The notes below the pieces were generated by a model that was not told where the DNA came from, ran no database searches, and worked only from the letters and a program-made list of their open reading frames with translations. From Siderastrea radians (Eukaryota; Cnidaria; Anthozoa; Scleractinia; Rhizangiidae), in assembly GCA_964017195.1 (NCBI GenBank), contig OZ024891.1:3449920-3513919 (forward strand): DNA of 64,000 bases, read 5' to 3'. This document shows, piece after piece, positions 11,401 through 23,379 of the stretch. Positions within the stretch are counted from its first letter, which is position 1, and every line of letters starts with the position of its first letter. Made by a program: the position numbers and the translations under genes.

Positions 11401-14400
11401 GGTTTTGCATTGCTTTGTGGCTGTTGAACACTGCAGGTTTTTTTTCAACATTGATAATATTTTTTTCAGACGCTTTTGACAATTGGAAGAACAATGGTGG
11501 ATAGTGTTGACGAAATGGGAACGCGAATATACAACGCTCTGAAGAAAGTAAGCTCAATTTGTGGCTAACAGGAACCCATGATGTTTTAGCTTACAATTTC
11601 ATTAGTATCTTTTCTCCGGTATGTTTTTCTTCACTTCTTCGTTTTACGCACTGTTTATCTAAGTTATTTTGCTATGCTTTTTAAAGCCTTTCCCTAAAAT
11701 CGCGAAATACGATGAAGTTTGCTTTGCGCATGCGCATTACCGAAACGCACGTAAATTTGTTAGTTTCAGGTAATTATGTCTAAATAGAATAAATTTGTAA
11801 TTTTTGAGCTCACACGGCTATCTTGATAGAACTCTGGATTAAAATTTCAGCAAACGTTTTTTTGGTTGTATCCTAGTTTGTCCCATATGGATGACGCAGG
11901 GGGCATGGATATATTAGCCAGGGAGATTTAGTGCTTCCGATTTCACCGCTCGTTCTTTGTCTCGGGGTAGGTCGCCCTATGATCGGTTAGTGAGGGGACC
12001 GTTTACGCTGGACATGATCGGCACATCCTTACGATGGACCCTTCCGGACCATGAAGTTAAACTGGTCAGGTGGCCGGAGCTTTAGCACTTTCCAGCCCAA
12101 TTTTTGGACCATTTTTGCGCTCCTACATGTGAGCGCGCCTCTGAAAGGAAACACTTGAAGTAATCGTTCCATTGGGGGGTGGGGGTCACTAAGATGAGTA
12201 ACCAAGTAAATAAAAACTGAAATAGGCCGAGAAATGTGAAAAGGATGCAATGTTAGCTTTCATTTTAATGGTTACACTTAGGATTTCATCTACAGACTCA
12301 AAGATTGAAGCCACTTTGTACAGCGTAATAAACAGCACCACATGAAAGTACTGTCCAAGTATAACTTCCATTTGATTGATTTCATCCGTGCACACAAAAG
12401 TTAGAACCACCCTGTAAAGTTTGATAAACAGTGTTACAAGAACGTATTTTATTACGTTTTAGGATTGTATTTGCAGATTCACAAGTTAGAGCCGTGTGCA
12501 TTACACGTCGTACACGGCTCGAGATTTGGTTGTATTTTGAGTGAAATGGCTTTTGTTCGCTTTTGCAGAATGCAACGTCCTGGGTATTGCTAAATATTGC
12601 TTCATTATACTGGAGAGTCCAAGGAGATACTGCTGAAGCCATTAAATGTTTACGGCAGGCGCTTTATTTCTCTCCAGCAAACACAAAGGTGAGTTTTAAC
12701 GTTAGAATCACTTGAAATAAAAACATCTAAGTGTTGCGACCAAGGTCGTGGTTTTCTTTAGAGAATTAAATAACATACGTTTGCGAAAACCACCAATAGT
12801 TGAATCTGAAGGACTAGTAATATTTTCGACACAATATATCGTAAATTTTTTCGAAAAATCACGGTCTGCGGTTTCCCAAGGCGGGCGCGGTTTGTATGAT
12901 ATGGAGCGGTGTGGTCACTGACTTGTAAGTTTTTTTTTTGAACTTTTTGAAGGTTTTTTTTTCCAACTAAAGCAGTACCTGACTTCACTAAAGAAGGTAC
13001 TGAAGGTTTTACGGGAAAATAGCTCGTTTTGTTTTTCTTTGTTTGTTTGTTCCTCTTTTATCAGTTTCGTGGAAGTTGAGAAAGGCTTCTGCTAGGAGGG
13101 TGGATTTGTGCCCGGGTCGCTGGTTTAAGAAGAATATACAGCTGACGCTCGAAAAAGCAACTGGTTCATCAGTATAGTTAGAGTAATGAAAACCTTGCCA
13201 CAATTTCCTTTATTGGTTTGCTTGTTTTAGCTAACATTCGGCGTAAACGCCGTAACTGAAGAAAAAGCACTGGCTTACCGTTTTATAAATTCGTTTTAAT
13301 GACGTGACTAAATTTTTATTATACTGACCAGGATGTCGCTCATGTCGGCCTAGCCAGTATACTGCTACGAGAAGGACAGCTAGATGACACTGCTGTAGTG
13401 ATTAAAAAGGCTTTAGAGGTAAGGAATTTCGTAGAATGCCTTCTCTGTGAGGTTACCTTCTGTTGTATATTTGAGATGCGTGAGAGCGGAGCAAGGAGTA
13501 TTCAACGGCTTGTTATTATTTTTCTCAGATTTCTCCCAGTCTTGCTCTTGGACACTTTATTCTCGGCAATGTATTTGGAGCCCAGGTGAGTGTTTTTCAT
13601 TGCCGGACATCATGTCCAATGATTACGCCAGATTCATCTGTATGGATGGGTTCTTATTTGGTACTTTATTCTATTCACGGATCAACGAGATCTACCACAT
13701 TCAAAGCTAACCTGTCTTGATCCAGGCCCAGAAAATTGTTGATTTCCTTCGTATACGTTTCAGCTTGCCCAGTTTCACTCGCTTGTACTTAAAGGACGAA
13801 CTCCATCACCGACAATGTTTATTAATGTTTGGAAAACGTGTACATTTGCGTTCAGGAAAACAGGGATCCATATTAGCAATCGTCAGGTCGTCCGAGACGA
13901 CTATTAAGTCCTGCGGACGAGTAATTTTTTTTTCTTCAATTTCTCACCAGTCAATGTACCCGTGTTTTGAATGTCCACCAGCCATTCAGTGATTCTGTAC
14001 TGTAATGAACTGTAAACTTTGTTTCGTTGCTCGTACGGCACGTTACGCGGTATTCTCAGAAGTGGGATGTTTGCAGGGTCAATTTTTTGTTCTTGAACGC
14101 TGCTGTATTGCAGCAATATGCAAACAAAAAGACTCTCGCTCTTTAGCCACACGTGAGTTTTGCAAAATGTGGCGCTACTTTGACAAAGTGTCGCCACCAC
14201 TGTGAAAGAAAAAAAAAGTGAATCTTCCGAGCAAAGTTCTAAGTACGAAAAAGAGCAACAAAAGCGTGCATTTTTCCATCGTGGCTTAGCTTAAGTACCT
14301 GGATGAAAGTTTCATCAAAATTGAAAGTTTGATCGAAAGGTAAATGCGCAAATCAAATGTTAAACAGTGAACATTTGACGTGCAAAGTACGTCTATATCC

Positions 14401-15441
14401 TTTAAGTCCATTGTTGAATTTGTTGTATTTGTTGTCCGTTGTTGAATTAGTCCGTAGTTGGATTTGTAAAATGAAAGTACTTGACAGGAGTCTTGCTGCA
14501 GTGCTGCTGCAGTGCTGCTGCAGAAACATAGTGAAAATAAAATGCAAGCTTTCCACTTACTTGCTGTTAACTTTAAGTTTTTGACTGTATTTTAATTATT
14601 ACGTAATTTTGAACGGGCAAGTAAAATTTTGTCAGCACAAGTATCTTTTCTGATGTACTTGCCCGGTTGACGAGTTTTAAAAAAAGCTAATATGGATCCC
14701 TGGGAAAAAGAAAAACAAGTCTTTATCGACACCATTCACATCTTTTTCTGCGCTTGGCACCACATACATCTTCTCCGTCTCTTCTCCGTGCTAAGCACTG
14801 GTTGCATGTTTTCCCGCGCTTGGCACCGGTTGTATGTTTTCCCGCGCTTGGCACCAGTGACATTTTTTCCCGCGCTTTGCATCGGTTGTATTAGGCCTTA
14901 TTGCTACAAAAATCCCGAAAATGGCCTAAAAATCTTTCCGGAATTTCTCCAAAAATGTTCTAAAAATCTCCGGCTTCACCTCTAAAAATCCCATAAAAAC
15001 TCCTAAAAATCTCTAAAAATCCTATCATATTTTAAAAAAACTGGGTGACCTGTGGTGAAAATTCTATGCCTTTGGTAGACTTTCTGCTAGCGCCCTCACA
15101 AATTAAAAAAAACTTGAAAAATTGTAGCAAGGCGTAGGTTGTATTTTCTCCCACGATTGGCGGATTGGCGCCAGTTACATATTTCCTCTCGCTTGACACC
15201 AGCTGCATGTTTTCCCGCGCTTGGCACTAGCTCAGTTCAGTAGTTTCATGTTTGTACGTTCTCATCTTTGCAGAGTAACATTCCGGAGGCGATCCAGCAT
15301 TATTTGCTCGCCTTGCAGCTCGAGCCAGGATTTATGCCTGCCGTGGAGCGTTTAAAGATCATACAGTGTGTCTTGTGGAAACAGCAGCAAGCTTTAGAAA
15401 AGGAAGCTGAAGATCTTAGAAAGTTACTAACTCCTAATTGA
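2472..15441 (+). CDS. TTC17: TTC17-like tetratricopeptide repeat protein, 5' incomplete, 14 exons
   Basis: Exons read from splice sites and phase: 2472-2734, 3283-3508, 4114-4223, 4840-4987, 6063-6202, 6369-6567, 7386-9280, 9898-10003, 10676-10729, 11470-11547, 12569-12688, 13332-13418, 13529-13585, 15274-15441. They join in one frame to a TGA, 3651 nt or 1216 residues. Family hallmarks are the opening SPFDLVTFIHQQ and MDPDCV, the TPR helices NSSSWVLLNLAAYYWR and HFVLGNIYA, FSAWLSVDTKNIE with THIDF before the second block, and NATSWVLLNIASLYWR, ISPSLALGHFILGNV and a final EPGFMPAVERLKIIQC in that block. TTC17 in vertebrates works in actin organisation and ciliogenesis, partnering CATIP. The signal-peptide exon is missing from the window. 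The large seventh exon replaces the region where vertebrate TTC17 carries a further TPR block. Introns carry SINEs and minisatellites. Polyadenylation signals AATAAA lie at 16640, 16730 and 16782. Confidence 0.9.
5122..5354 (+). mobile_element. tRNA-derived SINE, copy 2
   Basis: Begins GGGGGCACGGTGGTGTGG with a readable A box and anticodon-arm-like region (TTGGACTTCAGATCTGAAGG). The body shares CCACCAAGGTGTATAAA, GGTACCGGGGACA and CATCCAGG with copy 1, and both end AGAAACCAG. It lies in the intron between 4987 and 6063 of the TTC17-like gene in the same orientation. It is more intact than copy 1. Confidence 0.75.
5504..5955. repeat. Degenerate minisatellite, ~18-bp unit
   Basis: About 450 bp of imperfect tandem copies around TGTCTGTCTGAGAGAGG, ending roughly 100 bp before the exon at 6063. 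The open frames inside it (repeats of Ser, Gln, Thr and Asp on the minus strand) are products of the repeat, not genes. Isolated relatives (GAGGTGTCTGT) recur near 10945. Confidence 0.85.
7386..9280 (+). CDS. TTC17: Giant linker exon of the TTC17-like gene
   Basis: A single 1895-nt exon (acceptor TTTCCCAG at 7385, donor GA|GTAAGT at 9281) encoding 631 residues rich in Lys, Glu, Ser and Thr, predicted by eye to be disordered. It contains no TPR helices. Its last part returns to family sequence (FSAWLSVDTKNIE) before the next exon (DVRTHIDFLSEL). From about 8562 to 9010 it carries four loose repeats of about 38-40 residues with a core like SDKESEN-KQH followed by a Gly-containing stretch. Basic clusters such as RKKRKGE could be nuclear-targeting or simple charge patches; the sequence does not decide. 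Confidence 0.9.
9456..9478. repeat. Perfect 10-bp stem, 3-base loop hairpin
   Basis: GCGCGCAAAG (9456-9465), loop TCG, then CTTTGCGCGC (9469-9478). It lies in the intron about 175 bp after the donor of the giant exon. It is GC-rich in an AT-rich setting. No poly-T or tRNA-like context was seen, so no function is assigned. Confidence 0.6.
10324..10530. repeat. Minisatellite, ~18-20-bp GGGATTCGAGAGAGC unit
   Basis: Around eleven imperfect copies of a unit like GGGGGATTCGAGAGAGCC, with variants GAGATGGCGG and GAGGTAGCC. It sits in the intron between 10003 and 10676 of the TTC17-like gene. Related single units precede it from about 10230 (GGAGATGGCGGGGATTGG). The overlapping open frames are repeat artefacts. 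Confidence 0.85.
14748..15232. repeat. Interrupted minisatellite, ~29-bp CCCGCGCTTGGCACC unit
   Basis: Units of TTTTCCCGCGCTTGGCACCRGTTGYATG occur about five times between 14748 and 14890 and again at about 15148-15232. Between them is an array of short AAAAATCTC/AAAATCCC repeats (about 14908-15030). All of it lies in the last intron of the TTC17-like gene, ending some 40 bp before the final exon. Confidence 0.75.
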
Positions 15442-17573
15442 ACATTATTTCCGACTTCATCCCCGGGATGACTCGTTTCTCTTATCCGGTGGGGCCTTAG
15501 CACGAGTAATAGGGGCTCGCTGCAGAAGAGAAATGAGCGGCTTTGGGGATGAGTATGTTTGGGTCGTTTATGTGGAAGTCGGATAGCGGTTAGAAGAACC
15601 AAGATCTTAACGAGTTGAAAGAGTTTAAGCAACCACTAGGATGAAAACGGTTAAGTCATAGAACTAAAGGGACTTATGATCAGTCCAAAAGTCCACTTGG
15701 GTTGACGTTTCACATCTTTGTACAATTTTTGGGCGTCCTGTACAAAACGTGAAATGAGAAATGACTAGACTCCAGAACCAACCGAGAACATGAACTACAG
15801 CGGCGAATGTTTTTATGTGGATGTAAAACGTCTTCCTGACATATTCAGCTTTAAGGTTGTTTTGGTTAAGAGAAAGACTGCATCATTTTGAAGCTTGGTC
15901 ATCAAATAAGTAAACAGTTTGTCACGAGTATCAGACAACGAAATATCAAAGTCCCTTACAAGGAGTCTCCTTGTAGTTTTGGGTCAGAATCATCTCACAA
16001 CCTCAGGCTCGAAGTTTCCACTTTTGCCTAGGTTCTCGGGGTTTTCTCCTCACTTCGTTTTGACACCCTGAACACCACGATAATCGCGAGTAAAATAAGT
16101 ATGTTTTTAGACCGTCATTTTTACGTATGTAGTTGTTTAAACTCCCTGATCTAATAAATGAATATAATGTCTTGATGTACCACCGAAATCTCACCTCTGA
16201 AAGATCAAAAAATTAGTGCTGGAAATTAGTATTGAGGCTAGAGACTAAGGGGTTGTCTGTGTTTGTTAAGGTCGCATGGGGCATGTTGACTGAATAGTAG
16301 TCTGTGTTTCGTGAGGTTGTGGGGCACCAGTGTTGGAAATTTTGTGAGGTGTATTTCTAGGAATTGTTTCAGTGCTTTCAAAAAGCCTTTTAAAGTGGTC
16401 CAAGACAGATGGTTGCCTGTTCTGTTATTTTCTGTCTTAAGTGTGGTTTTGTCTCACTTTAATATCTTTTGTCGGCATCGATGTAATATTCGGTTGCCTT
16501 TTCCCTAAAACTTTGTTTCTAACGTATATTAGTGAATACTTTGTTCGTGCGGCGGACTCTACCCGCTATTTGCCAAGATGTCTCTTTTGCTGGCACTATG
16601 AAAGAATGTTTTGTCCTTGCTAAAGTTTAACGAACTAGAAATAAATGGTTAAAAATTTAATGTAAAAATATATTTGATAGATGTAAACTGGATCTATTTT
16701 TGAACAAGAGCAAATGGAAAACTTATAAGAATAAATATAAGTGTAAGGTAAGAATTTCTTGCACAGTTTGTTGTCTTAAAGAATAAAATATTATTTTTCA
16801 CTTGTCCCACTCCTGTTTGGATACCGTCACTCGAATAGTTGTTTTCTTGTGTCTCCTAGTTACAAAATTCCTGGATAGATCTGTGTGCGAGTCTACAAGG
16901 TTCAATTTCGAAAATGTCATTGATTCTGACGACAGAGTTATAGAGAACTAAATATCTTGAAAGCTGTTAAAATGTTTGTTGTACATGCTGCGTGAAAATT
17001 CTGGGACGAGTTGCAGGAAAAGTAACGCCGAGCCTACCTGCGAGATCTTCAGTCCAGTCAAATTTACTGTTTGACATCAGCAGATGTGCCCTCCCTTTTG
17101 TTTATTGGAGCTCGTCCCAGAAGGCTATGCTCCCGTACGATGCGAGCCATGTTTCTTGGTCGCCATGTACATATGTTCGAGAGGGCGGGATTATAAGGCG
17201 ACGAGGAAACCGCTCGCAGGGCAATGCCCTCGATGCTTTCTATAGATTCTATACTAATGCTGGAAATTTTAAAAAGTACATTTGAACAATCCGGTGACAA
17301 ATTGCCAACGTCATCAAATCAGCAATGTGAGTCGCTTACGTGTTCTGTTACAAACAGAATTAATGCTGTAGCAGTCTTGCAAAAATGCTATGTGGCTAGT
17401 TCCCTCTGAGACCAACAACAAAAACAGTCCAATTAAAATCCTGGGTAAAAGACGAAGTTCTAGGTTTAATAATCCAATTCGAACAATACTATTTCAGCTT
17501 TTTTTCATTTAGTTGTCTCTTTGTTTATTTGTTTGTTTGTTTATTTGTTTGTTGAACCTCCCTTGTTTAAATA
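15442..17573. other. 3' flank of the TTC17-like gene and intergenic DNA
   Basis: Probable 3' UTR followed by non-coding DNA. Three AATAAA signals at 16640, 16730 and 16782 are the best candidates for the transcript end. A TTTG/TTTA microsatellite runs at about 17515-17555. No coding exon with family similarity was seen on either strand. Confidence 0.6.
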
Positions 17574-17676
17574 CCTAATTATAGGAAATTAACGCTTGTG
17601 TTAATTAAGGTATTTGAAATTAATGCGACTTAAATTAACGCGAATTGAAGGGAAAATTACTCCCCAATTAGTATAT

Positions 17677-17839
17677 GTAATCGCATGAGGCCGAGTAGAA
17701 TTAAGGATAAATTTTCACGCGTATTTTCAAAGTTTCCACAAAATTGCCCGAGTCGCGCAGCGACGAGGGCAATTTGTGAAAACTTTGAAAATACAAGTGA
17801 AAATTTATCCTTAATTCTACGAGGACTCAATGCGATTAC
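17677..17839. repeat. Long near-perfect palindrome
   Basis: Arms 17677-17749 and 17767-17839 pair with few mismatches around a 17-base centre (GAGTCGCGCAGCGACGA) that is itself partly palindromic. The core match includes GTAGAATTAAGGATAAATTT on the left and its complement ending at 17820. It lies inside the transposon at 17574-18905. Confidence 0.8.
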
Positions 17840-17843
17840 TTAT

Positions 17844-18502
17844 TTATAACATAGAGGGCAAAATTTTGGGAAAACTTTCCATGTAAGTTGAAACACAATC
17901 AGCCGGTCCTCAGAATAAAAGTACCCGCTCGTAAACAATTCACCACACAAGCAGTTTAATTGTTGCTCAGTGCACAGAACAAGAAAGACTGACAATTATG
18001 TTAATCTTAAGACATAAATACAATTCTAGTTCATTGACAAAACACACTTAAAACTCAAACCAAGTAAACTGTATTTACCTGAGTTGCGAAGCTTCCTCTC
18101 GCTGGAAAAACTATCGACCAAGTCGTTCCAAAGTTTTCAGTAGTTTTAAAACAAATGACCATTTGCTGTTTCCCGCAACACATATAGTGGAATAAACACA
18201 TATATCTGGAATTTCTCTTCAAGCTAACAGCCGATTTTCATGCCATTTTTACCAAACAACCCGGTTAAAAGTCAAACTTTGAAGCGATCCTTTTGCTGAA
18301 CAACTCAAAATCCGTTTTTCGTTTCAAGACGCCTACAAAATGCAAATGGCGCGCTCTCGCGCTCAGCCAATCAAATGCCGGTAATTTTGGCGCTTGCCCA
18401 ATCAGGAATAAGTAATTTTGCCCTCGTCTGAAAGAAAATTAAGCAAAAATGCCCTCTGTCTCAACCAATCAGCATTCAGTAATTTTGCCCTCTATGTTAT
18501 AA
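17844..18502. mobile_element. Nested MITE-like element, 22-bp perfect terminal inverted repeats
   Basis: The 22 bases at 17844-17865 (TTATAACATAGAGGGCAAAA plus TT) are exactly complementary to 18481-18502. Internal copies of TTTTGCCCTC near 18416 and 18458 show subterminal repetition. There is no coding capacity. Its position inside a larger element suggests nested insertion or a composite family. Confidence 0.75.
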
Positions 18503-18949
18503 AGGAAATTAACGCGAAAGAGAGGGTAAAATTTCAAAATGAGGGAAATTAACGCGATTAACATAATGAAACACTTTGTGGTCACAACTGGAACAAATTT
18601 ATTTCATGACTGAATTTAAAATCACGAACAAAACACATCTACAGGTGTGTGAGGCAATTTATTACAAGCAATTTGCGTTAAATTCTGCCTGAATGTAGGA
18701 AAGCTATGGTTTTGTTGGTGTCAAGATGTCTGGACTGGATCCAGAATTTGGGATTAAAATGATGGAAATTAAGGTCGCGGAAATTAACGCTCCACTTAAT
18801 TAACAACGCGAAAATTAACGCTCACTAAACTTAACGCGCCTTAAATTAACGCGAATTTTTACAATTCGCGTTAATTTCATGGAGTGTTAATTTCCTATTA
18901 TAAGGTACGCAGTTTGCTTTCTTATCTTTTCATATAGTCATTCAAATGT

Positions 18950-21900
18950 CTAGTTCACTGATTTTTGCTCGGCTTGAGGTACTTCAGGAACAAATGTGTC
19001 GTACTGCGACACCTTCACGTATCCGTACGAGTCATGCGTCAGTTCGTCCTCTTCTTCCCTTCTTCTTTCCTCCGCAAAATTAGACCACACCACCACCATT
19101 AGTCCCACAACGATAAACAAGCCTCCGAATATTTCCAACGTATTCAGGACCTCCCCTAAAACGAAATACGACAAGATGGCGCAGAACAGGACCTGAAGCG
19201 GCCAGGTCGCTGTGACGAGTGACGCAGAAATCTGCATATTACACCAGGAAATTAAAAGATAACACAGACCGGAAGCTATAAATATGGCGTAAAGAATTGG
19301 ATAGATTTCCTCCTTTGGGAAATACGTAAATTTTTCTGGCTTATTGACGTAGTAGAGCGAAGCCAAAGCCATGAAAATCGCGCCAAACATGTAACTCCAT
19401 GCAGTAACTGTGACGGGTTTAGTTTTCCAAGCAGACTCCTCTTTGTCAAAAATGAATTTCTTCTGAAGAAGAACGTAAATTGCCATGGATAACGTGTTTC
19501 CCAGGAGAAATATGTACCCCCAAAATTGTATGTCATCAGCGTCACTGGAGCCGCCATGATCTACTGCTGCGCCAGTATTCTTTTGTACCGTCATGACTAC
19601 AGCGCCAACCGCAGCTAGGAGAATTCCAAGGCACTTGGCCCAGCCGCGCAAGGTACGGAAGTCTGGGAACGGCTCTATTCGCGCGATGATGGCAAGTAAC
19701 GCAGTCCACACGGGAATGGCGGGTTGAAATATTGACGCAACGTTAGCGTTGGTGTAGTAGATGCCAAGAAGATACAGTAACTGATTTCCAAACATTCCTG
19801 TTAGACCAAGAACAATAAAGAGGGGAAGCTCTCTGTAGATTAACAACAAATGTAACGTCAGGACTGGAAGTTTCCCGTTGAATATTTTATTCCCAAAACC
19901 TCTTGGGCGCCGTAATCTTAGTTATGTTAAAACAGCGTGAGGCGCGAAATGCGTCGAATGTCGACCTGGGAACGGACAGGTGCGACGTTATGAATTCGCA
20001 CGCCCCGAGCGGCTGAGAAGCGCCAATCGAAATTCTAACTGCCAGTTAAGAGACAAAGGCTTTGTTCACACTCATTACCGGAATGCGTTTGAACTGGCAC
20101 GAAAACCATGTCAGATAGGCCTTCTGTTCACATGAAAGTGAATGCTCTGTGATGGATAGTCGCTACACCACTCCAATCTTGAAAATGGAAGTTTTGGACC
20201 GGATTGGGGTTTCGTGCTGTTCCAAGCGTATACCGGATCAGGCTAATTTTCTTTTTAAGATGGCAGACGTTTGCGATTTTGATTACCTTGAATCGAACGA
20301 CCGTTTACTTTTTCAGGCTTAAAACATCTCCAGCATTTAAACTTCGACTCTGTTTATGATGAATTATTAACAAAACGAAAAGAAGGTATAAAGGCAAGAT
20401 GCCACGATATGGGTGATAAAAATAACGGGCTAGTTCGATAATTTCATATTTTGGTAGTGTAATTTCAGAGAAACAGTACAGAAGGGGCTTGAAACCACCT
20501 AGACTTTCACAAAGTCCTTCGTCGACGCGCGGTTTAGGTGTGGTGCAAGTCTAGAAACCACCCCACTTGTGAATTGTTTAAACAGTTGCTTTCTTTTTTT
20601 CTGACAAAAACGTCAATTGGCCATCATCTTCAATTGGGTGTTAAAAGAAAATTAGGTACCCCATTGGTACCCCATACGAAGACCTCAACGGGTTTGTTAT
20701 ATAACCGGTATAGTGTGTACGACTTTGTACCGTTTTAGGTCGTTTCTGTTCACATCATAGAAATACGCAGACATTTCCGTGCTGGGCGAATTTTCTTTTC
20801 ACGTCCACTTCAAGATGGCGGCCAATTTATGCAATTCTCTGCTGCTCCTCTAAATTTACATCGCCGAAATGCCAGTTTCTCGAACTAGTCTTTTTACGGT
20901 GACACTTTGCATTATGCGAACACTGGTCGTATTCTAAAAATAATCAACCAAATGTTTGTCTAAACAAAAATTGCGACCAACTGCTTAAGCCAAACAGTGT
21001 AAACACTCAAACAGTTATATTGGATTACGATTTTAGAGCTCGAACAGAAGCTTTTCCTATTTAGCTTAATTGTGAAAACGATTTCTACAGGGGAATGTCG
21101 CAAAAAGAAAGAAGGCAAATTATGTCCCATCTCAAAAGACTTTTCACAGCTCTATATGCACGCTCGAGCATGCTTTTTTTTGGTCGCCCTTGTCGTTCAT
21201 CAGAGGATAAACAGGTTGTGAACAGGCTAGGTGTTTGAATGGGTAGACAGGGAAGGAAAAAGTTTGTTTGCGACAAAATAATACCCCCTTATGCACTTAG
21301 CAGGAGCCATCCCGGGGGGTTGACCCAGGGGAACCCCCGGGCATTTGCACTACAACGTTTACAAATCCGCCCACCAAAGAACAATATCTTTTTCAACAAA
21401 AAGCTACTATTGTCCCTCCCCCCTGGGGATACATTAGTATGCTTTTTTTAATTTCAGCAACAAATTTACAATGGTTTTCAGATGAAGCCTCAAGTTAAAA
21501 AGTGCATTATTTCAAGGGACTCCCAATTTTGGAACGTGTTCCGTAGTTCATATCCAGTCGCATAGACAGCACTCGTTCATTTTCAAGATGGTGGCGGCGT
21601 GGGGGGTCGGCAGAGCTACAAATCCCGCGGGTGTTTTCCCGGCGATTCTGCTATTAAAGAGCTAAAGAGATCCAATCCTCCAATCCCGGGCTAAAAATTG
21701 GGAATAAAAGTCAACAAATCCCGCACCATGCCCGCGTATGTTCCCAGGGTCATCTCCCCGGGATGGCCACTGATAAGTGCATTATGGCTACAATCATGTA
21801 TGCTTACCGATCACTTGTGCATGCGGTTAATCACAAAGATCCGAAACCAGACACTGTACGCACTGGTACCAGTTAATACTGTCATTATTTCACAACACAA

Positions 21901-22457
21901 AGTTAACACTTGGTGATTAAAGAACTATCTTTTTGGCTGACTTTAACTAGACGTCAATCAATATGTAATAATGATACCTACATCGTTAGAAGATTTCTGA
22001 ATCTTTAACGTCCCATGAAAGTGATAAAAAAGCTGGAGATAGTGCAAAATACCTCATGCGAAACAAGTCTTGGTCGCAAAATCGCAAAATCGTGCGAAAT
22101 TTAATAACTTGACAAAACATACAATAAAAGAAGGAAGAAACCTCATGTTATACTTAGCCAGGAATAATGAGCATTTAAGTCAACTGCGACAAAGGGAAAA
22201 ACCACAAATCATTGGTCAAAGTCGTATTAATTCCGTATTAGCTTTTACCTCAGTGATGGGACTTGAATCGTCTTCTCCGCGACATAGGCAGCAATTAGAA
22301 GCACTGGAAAACAGCCCGCGTCTCGAATCAAGCTGAAGATCAAAGGATCTGCTTGGTTCTCTTTGGCGAATTTTGAAACAACGACTCCATAAGCTCCAAA
22401 TCCAAGCTGAACTACAACAAGAGCAAGCCATACGACCCAAATACCCGCGACCGCCAT
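18950..22457 (-). CDS. WAT1-like EamA/DMT transporter, paralogue A
   Basis: Two exons on the minus strand, 22457-22249 and 19832-18950, joined AG|A at an Arg codon; 363 residues. Ten hydrophobic segments are visible: about 6-26, 40-60, 72-93, 100-121, 134-152, 173-192, 212-231, 247-267, 271-296 and 302-320, the two-EamA-domain layout of the drug/metabolite transporter superfamily. TGMFGNQLLYLLGI, FQPAIPVWTALLA and TATWPLQVLFCAILS resemble plant WAT1/nodulin-21 proteins. Substrate cannot be read. The cytosolic tail is acidic and holds YDTF (347-350), a YxxF-type sorting motif. The start ATG at 22457 sits in CCAAGATGGCGG. Its promoter is shared with paralogue B. The 2.4-kb intron carries an inverted-repeat element. 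The gene looks intact. Confidence 0.9.
21287..21790. mobile_element. Inverted-repeat element in the intron of paralogue A
   Basis: The left part (CCTTATGCACTTAGCAGGAG, then CATCCCGGGGGGTTGACCCA) is an imperfect inverted copy of the right part (CCCGGGATGGCCACTGATAA, then GTGCATTAT). The arms are about 70 bp. No transposase frame is present. This fits a MITE of about 500 bp. Confidence 0.6.
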
Positions 22458-23379
22458 CTTGGATTGAGTAATTACTAATGCGCTCCATCACGCCATACTT
22501 CTGGGAGAAGTACATCGAGGTTGTCTGATGTGACTGTCACGCAATCCCTACTTTGGGAGGCACAGTAAAAAGAGCCCCTGCAGTTTGAACTTTCGTCAAT
22601 CCCCGTTCTCATTTAATCCCACTTTAAAAATTTGCTAGCGGTTATTGATAGTTTACTGAAAGCGCGTCAAAAAAGAAAAAAAAAGGTGATTGTTTCGTCC
22701 AGTACAGTTTGCCTCACATATCAACAAAGAAATTTGCCTTGATCAGGTGAACAGTTATTTATACTTCTTCTGGTGTGTCTTACAATGTAATAACCTTGTT
22801 CGCAGCTTTATCAACGTTGTGAGATAAGGATCGTTTCAAGATGTAAAAGTCCAAGCCCGTTAGCACCTCTTTGATCTTGTTCGATAGCGTGTCCCTCGTC
22901 TGTCGCAGTTACGTTTACGGCTTTCCTTAGATCGTTTAGTGATTGCACTTTTGAGGAGAGATTTACGGATCGATGTGATATCATGTCGACTTACATTGGG
23001 TAAATCAACGCACACAAACTTGGGAAGAACGTTGAAAGATTGACAGTTAGAAAAGTTCAAATCTAATTCCGCCTTGCGAGTCCACTTTACCTTTCTCCTA
23101 CGTTTCAATTCAAGCACGGAAATCATTTCCCGTTCGGTGTTCATTGGTGATCCAATCTAACGATCATTTGCAGTCCCGAAAAACCGCAGATCTGAACAGA
23201 CGTCCTCGTATTTTTCTATCTATATTGAAAACAAACTTTTAGGTATATCCTGGGCCCCATTGGGCCCCATTGGGCCCCATACGCTCGCTTTCCACGATCA
23301 GAGTCCAGAGTCCCTCTGATTGTGTGACAGTCACGCTAGCTACACATGAACAACAGCAGGCATCACTACTCAATCCAAG
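22458..23379. promoter_or_regulatory. Divergent promoter region of paralogues A and B
   Basis: The 922 bp between two start codons facing away from each other must contain both promoters. Close to B there are three tandem copies of TTGGGCCCCA (about 23251-23280). Both translation starts lie in a CCAAGATGGCG context. No TATA box at a fixed distance was found. A minus-strand open frame at 22860-23144 has no family likeness and is not called. Confidence 0.55.

Larger units (their letters stand above)
17574..18905. mobile_element. Non-autonomous DNA transposon with repeated GAAATTAACGC subterminal motif
   Basis: The ends are inverted: CCTAATTATAGGAAATTAACGC at the left and the reverse complement of CTTATAATAGGAAATTAACAC at the right, each flanked by TA, which would fit a TA target duplication. 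The motif GAAATTAACGCG and close variants recurs many times near both ends in both orientations. No transposase frame is present. The right end lies only about 45 bp beyond the stop codon of transporter gene A, so the 3' UTR of that gene must start in or run through this element. Another inverted-repeat unit is nested inside. Confidence 0.75.
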
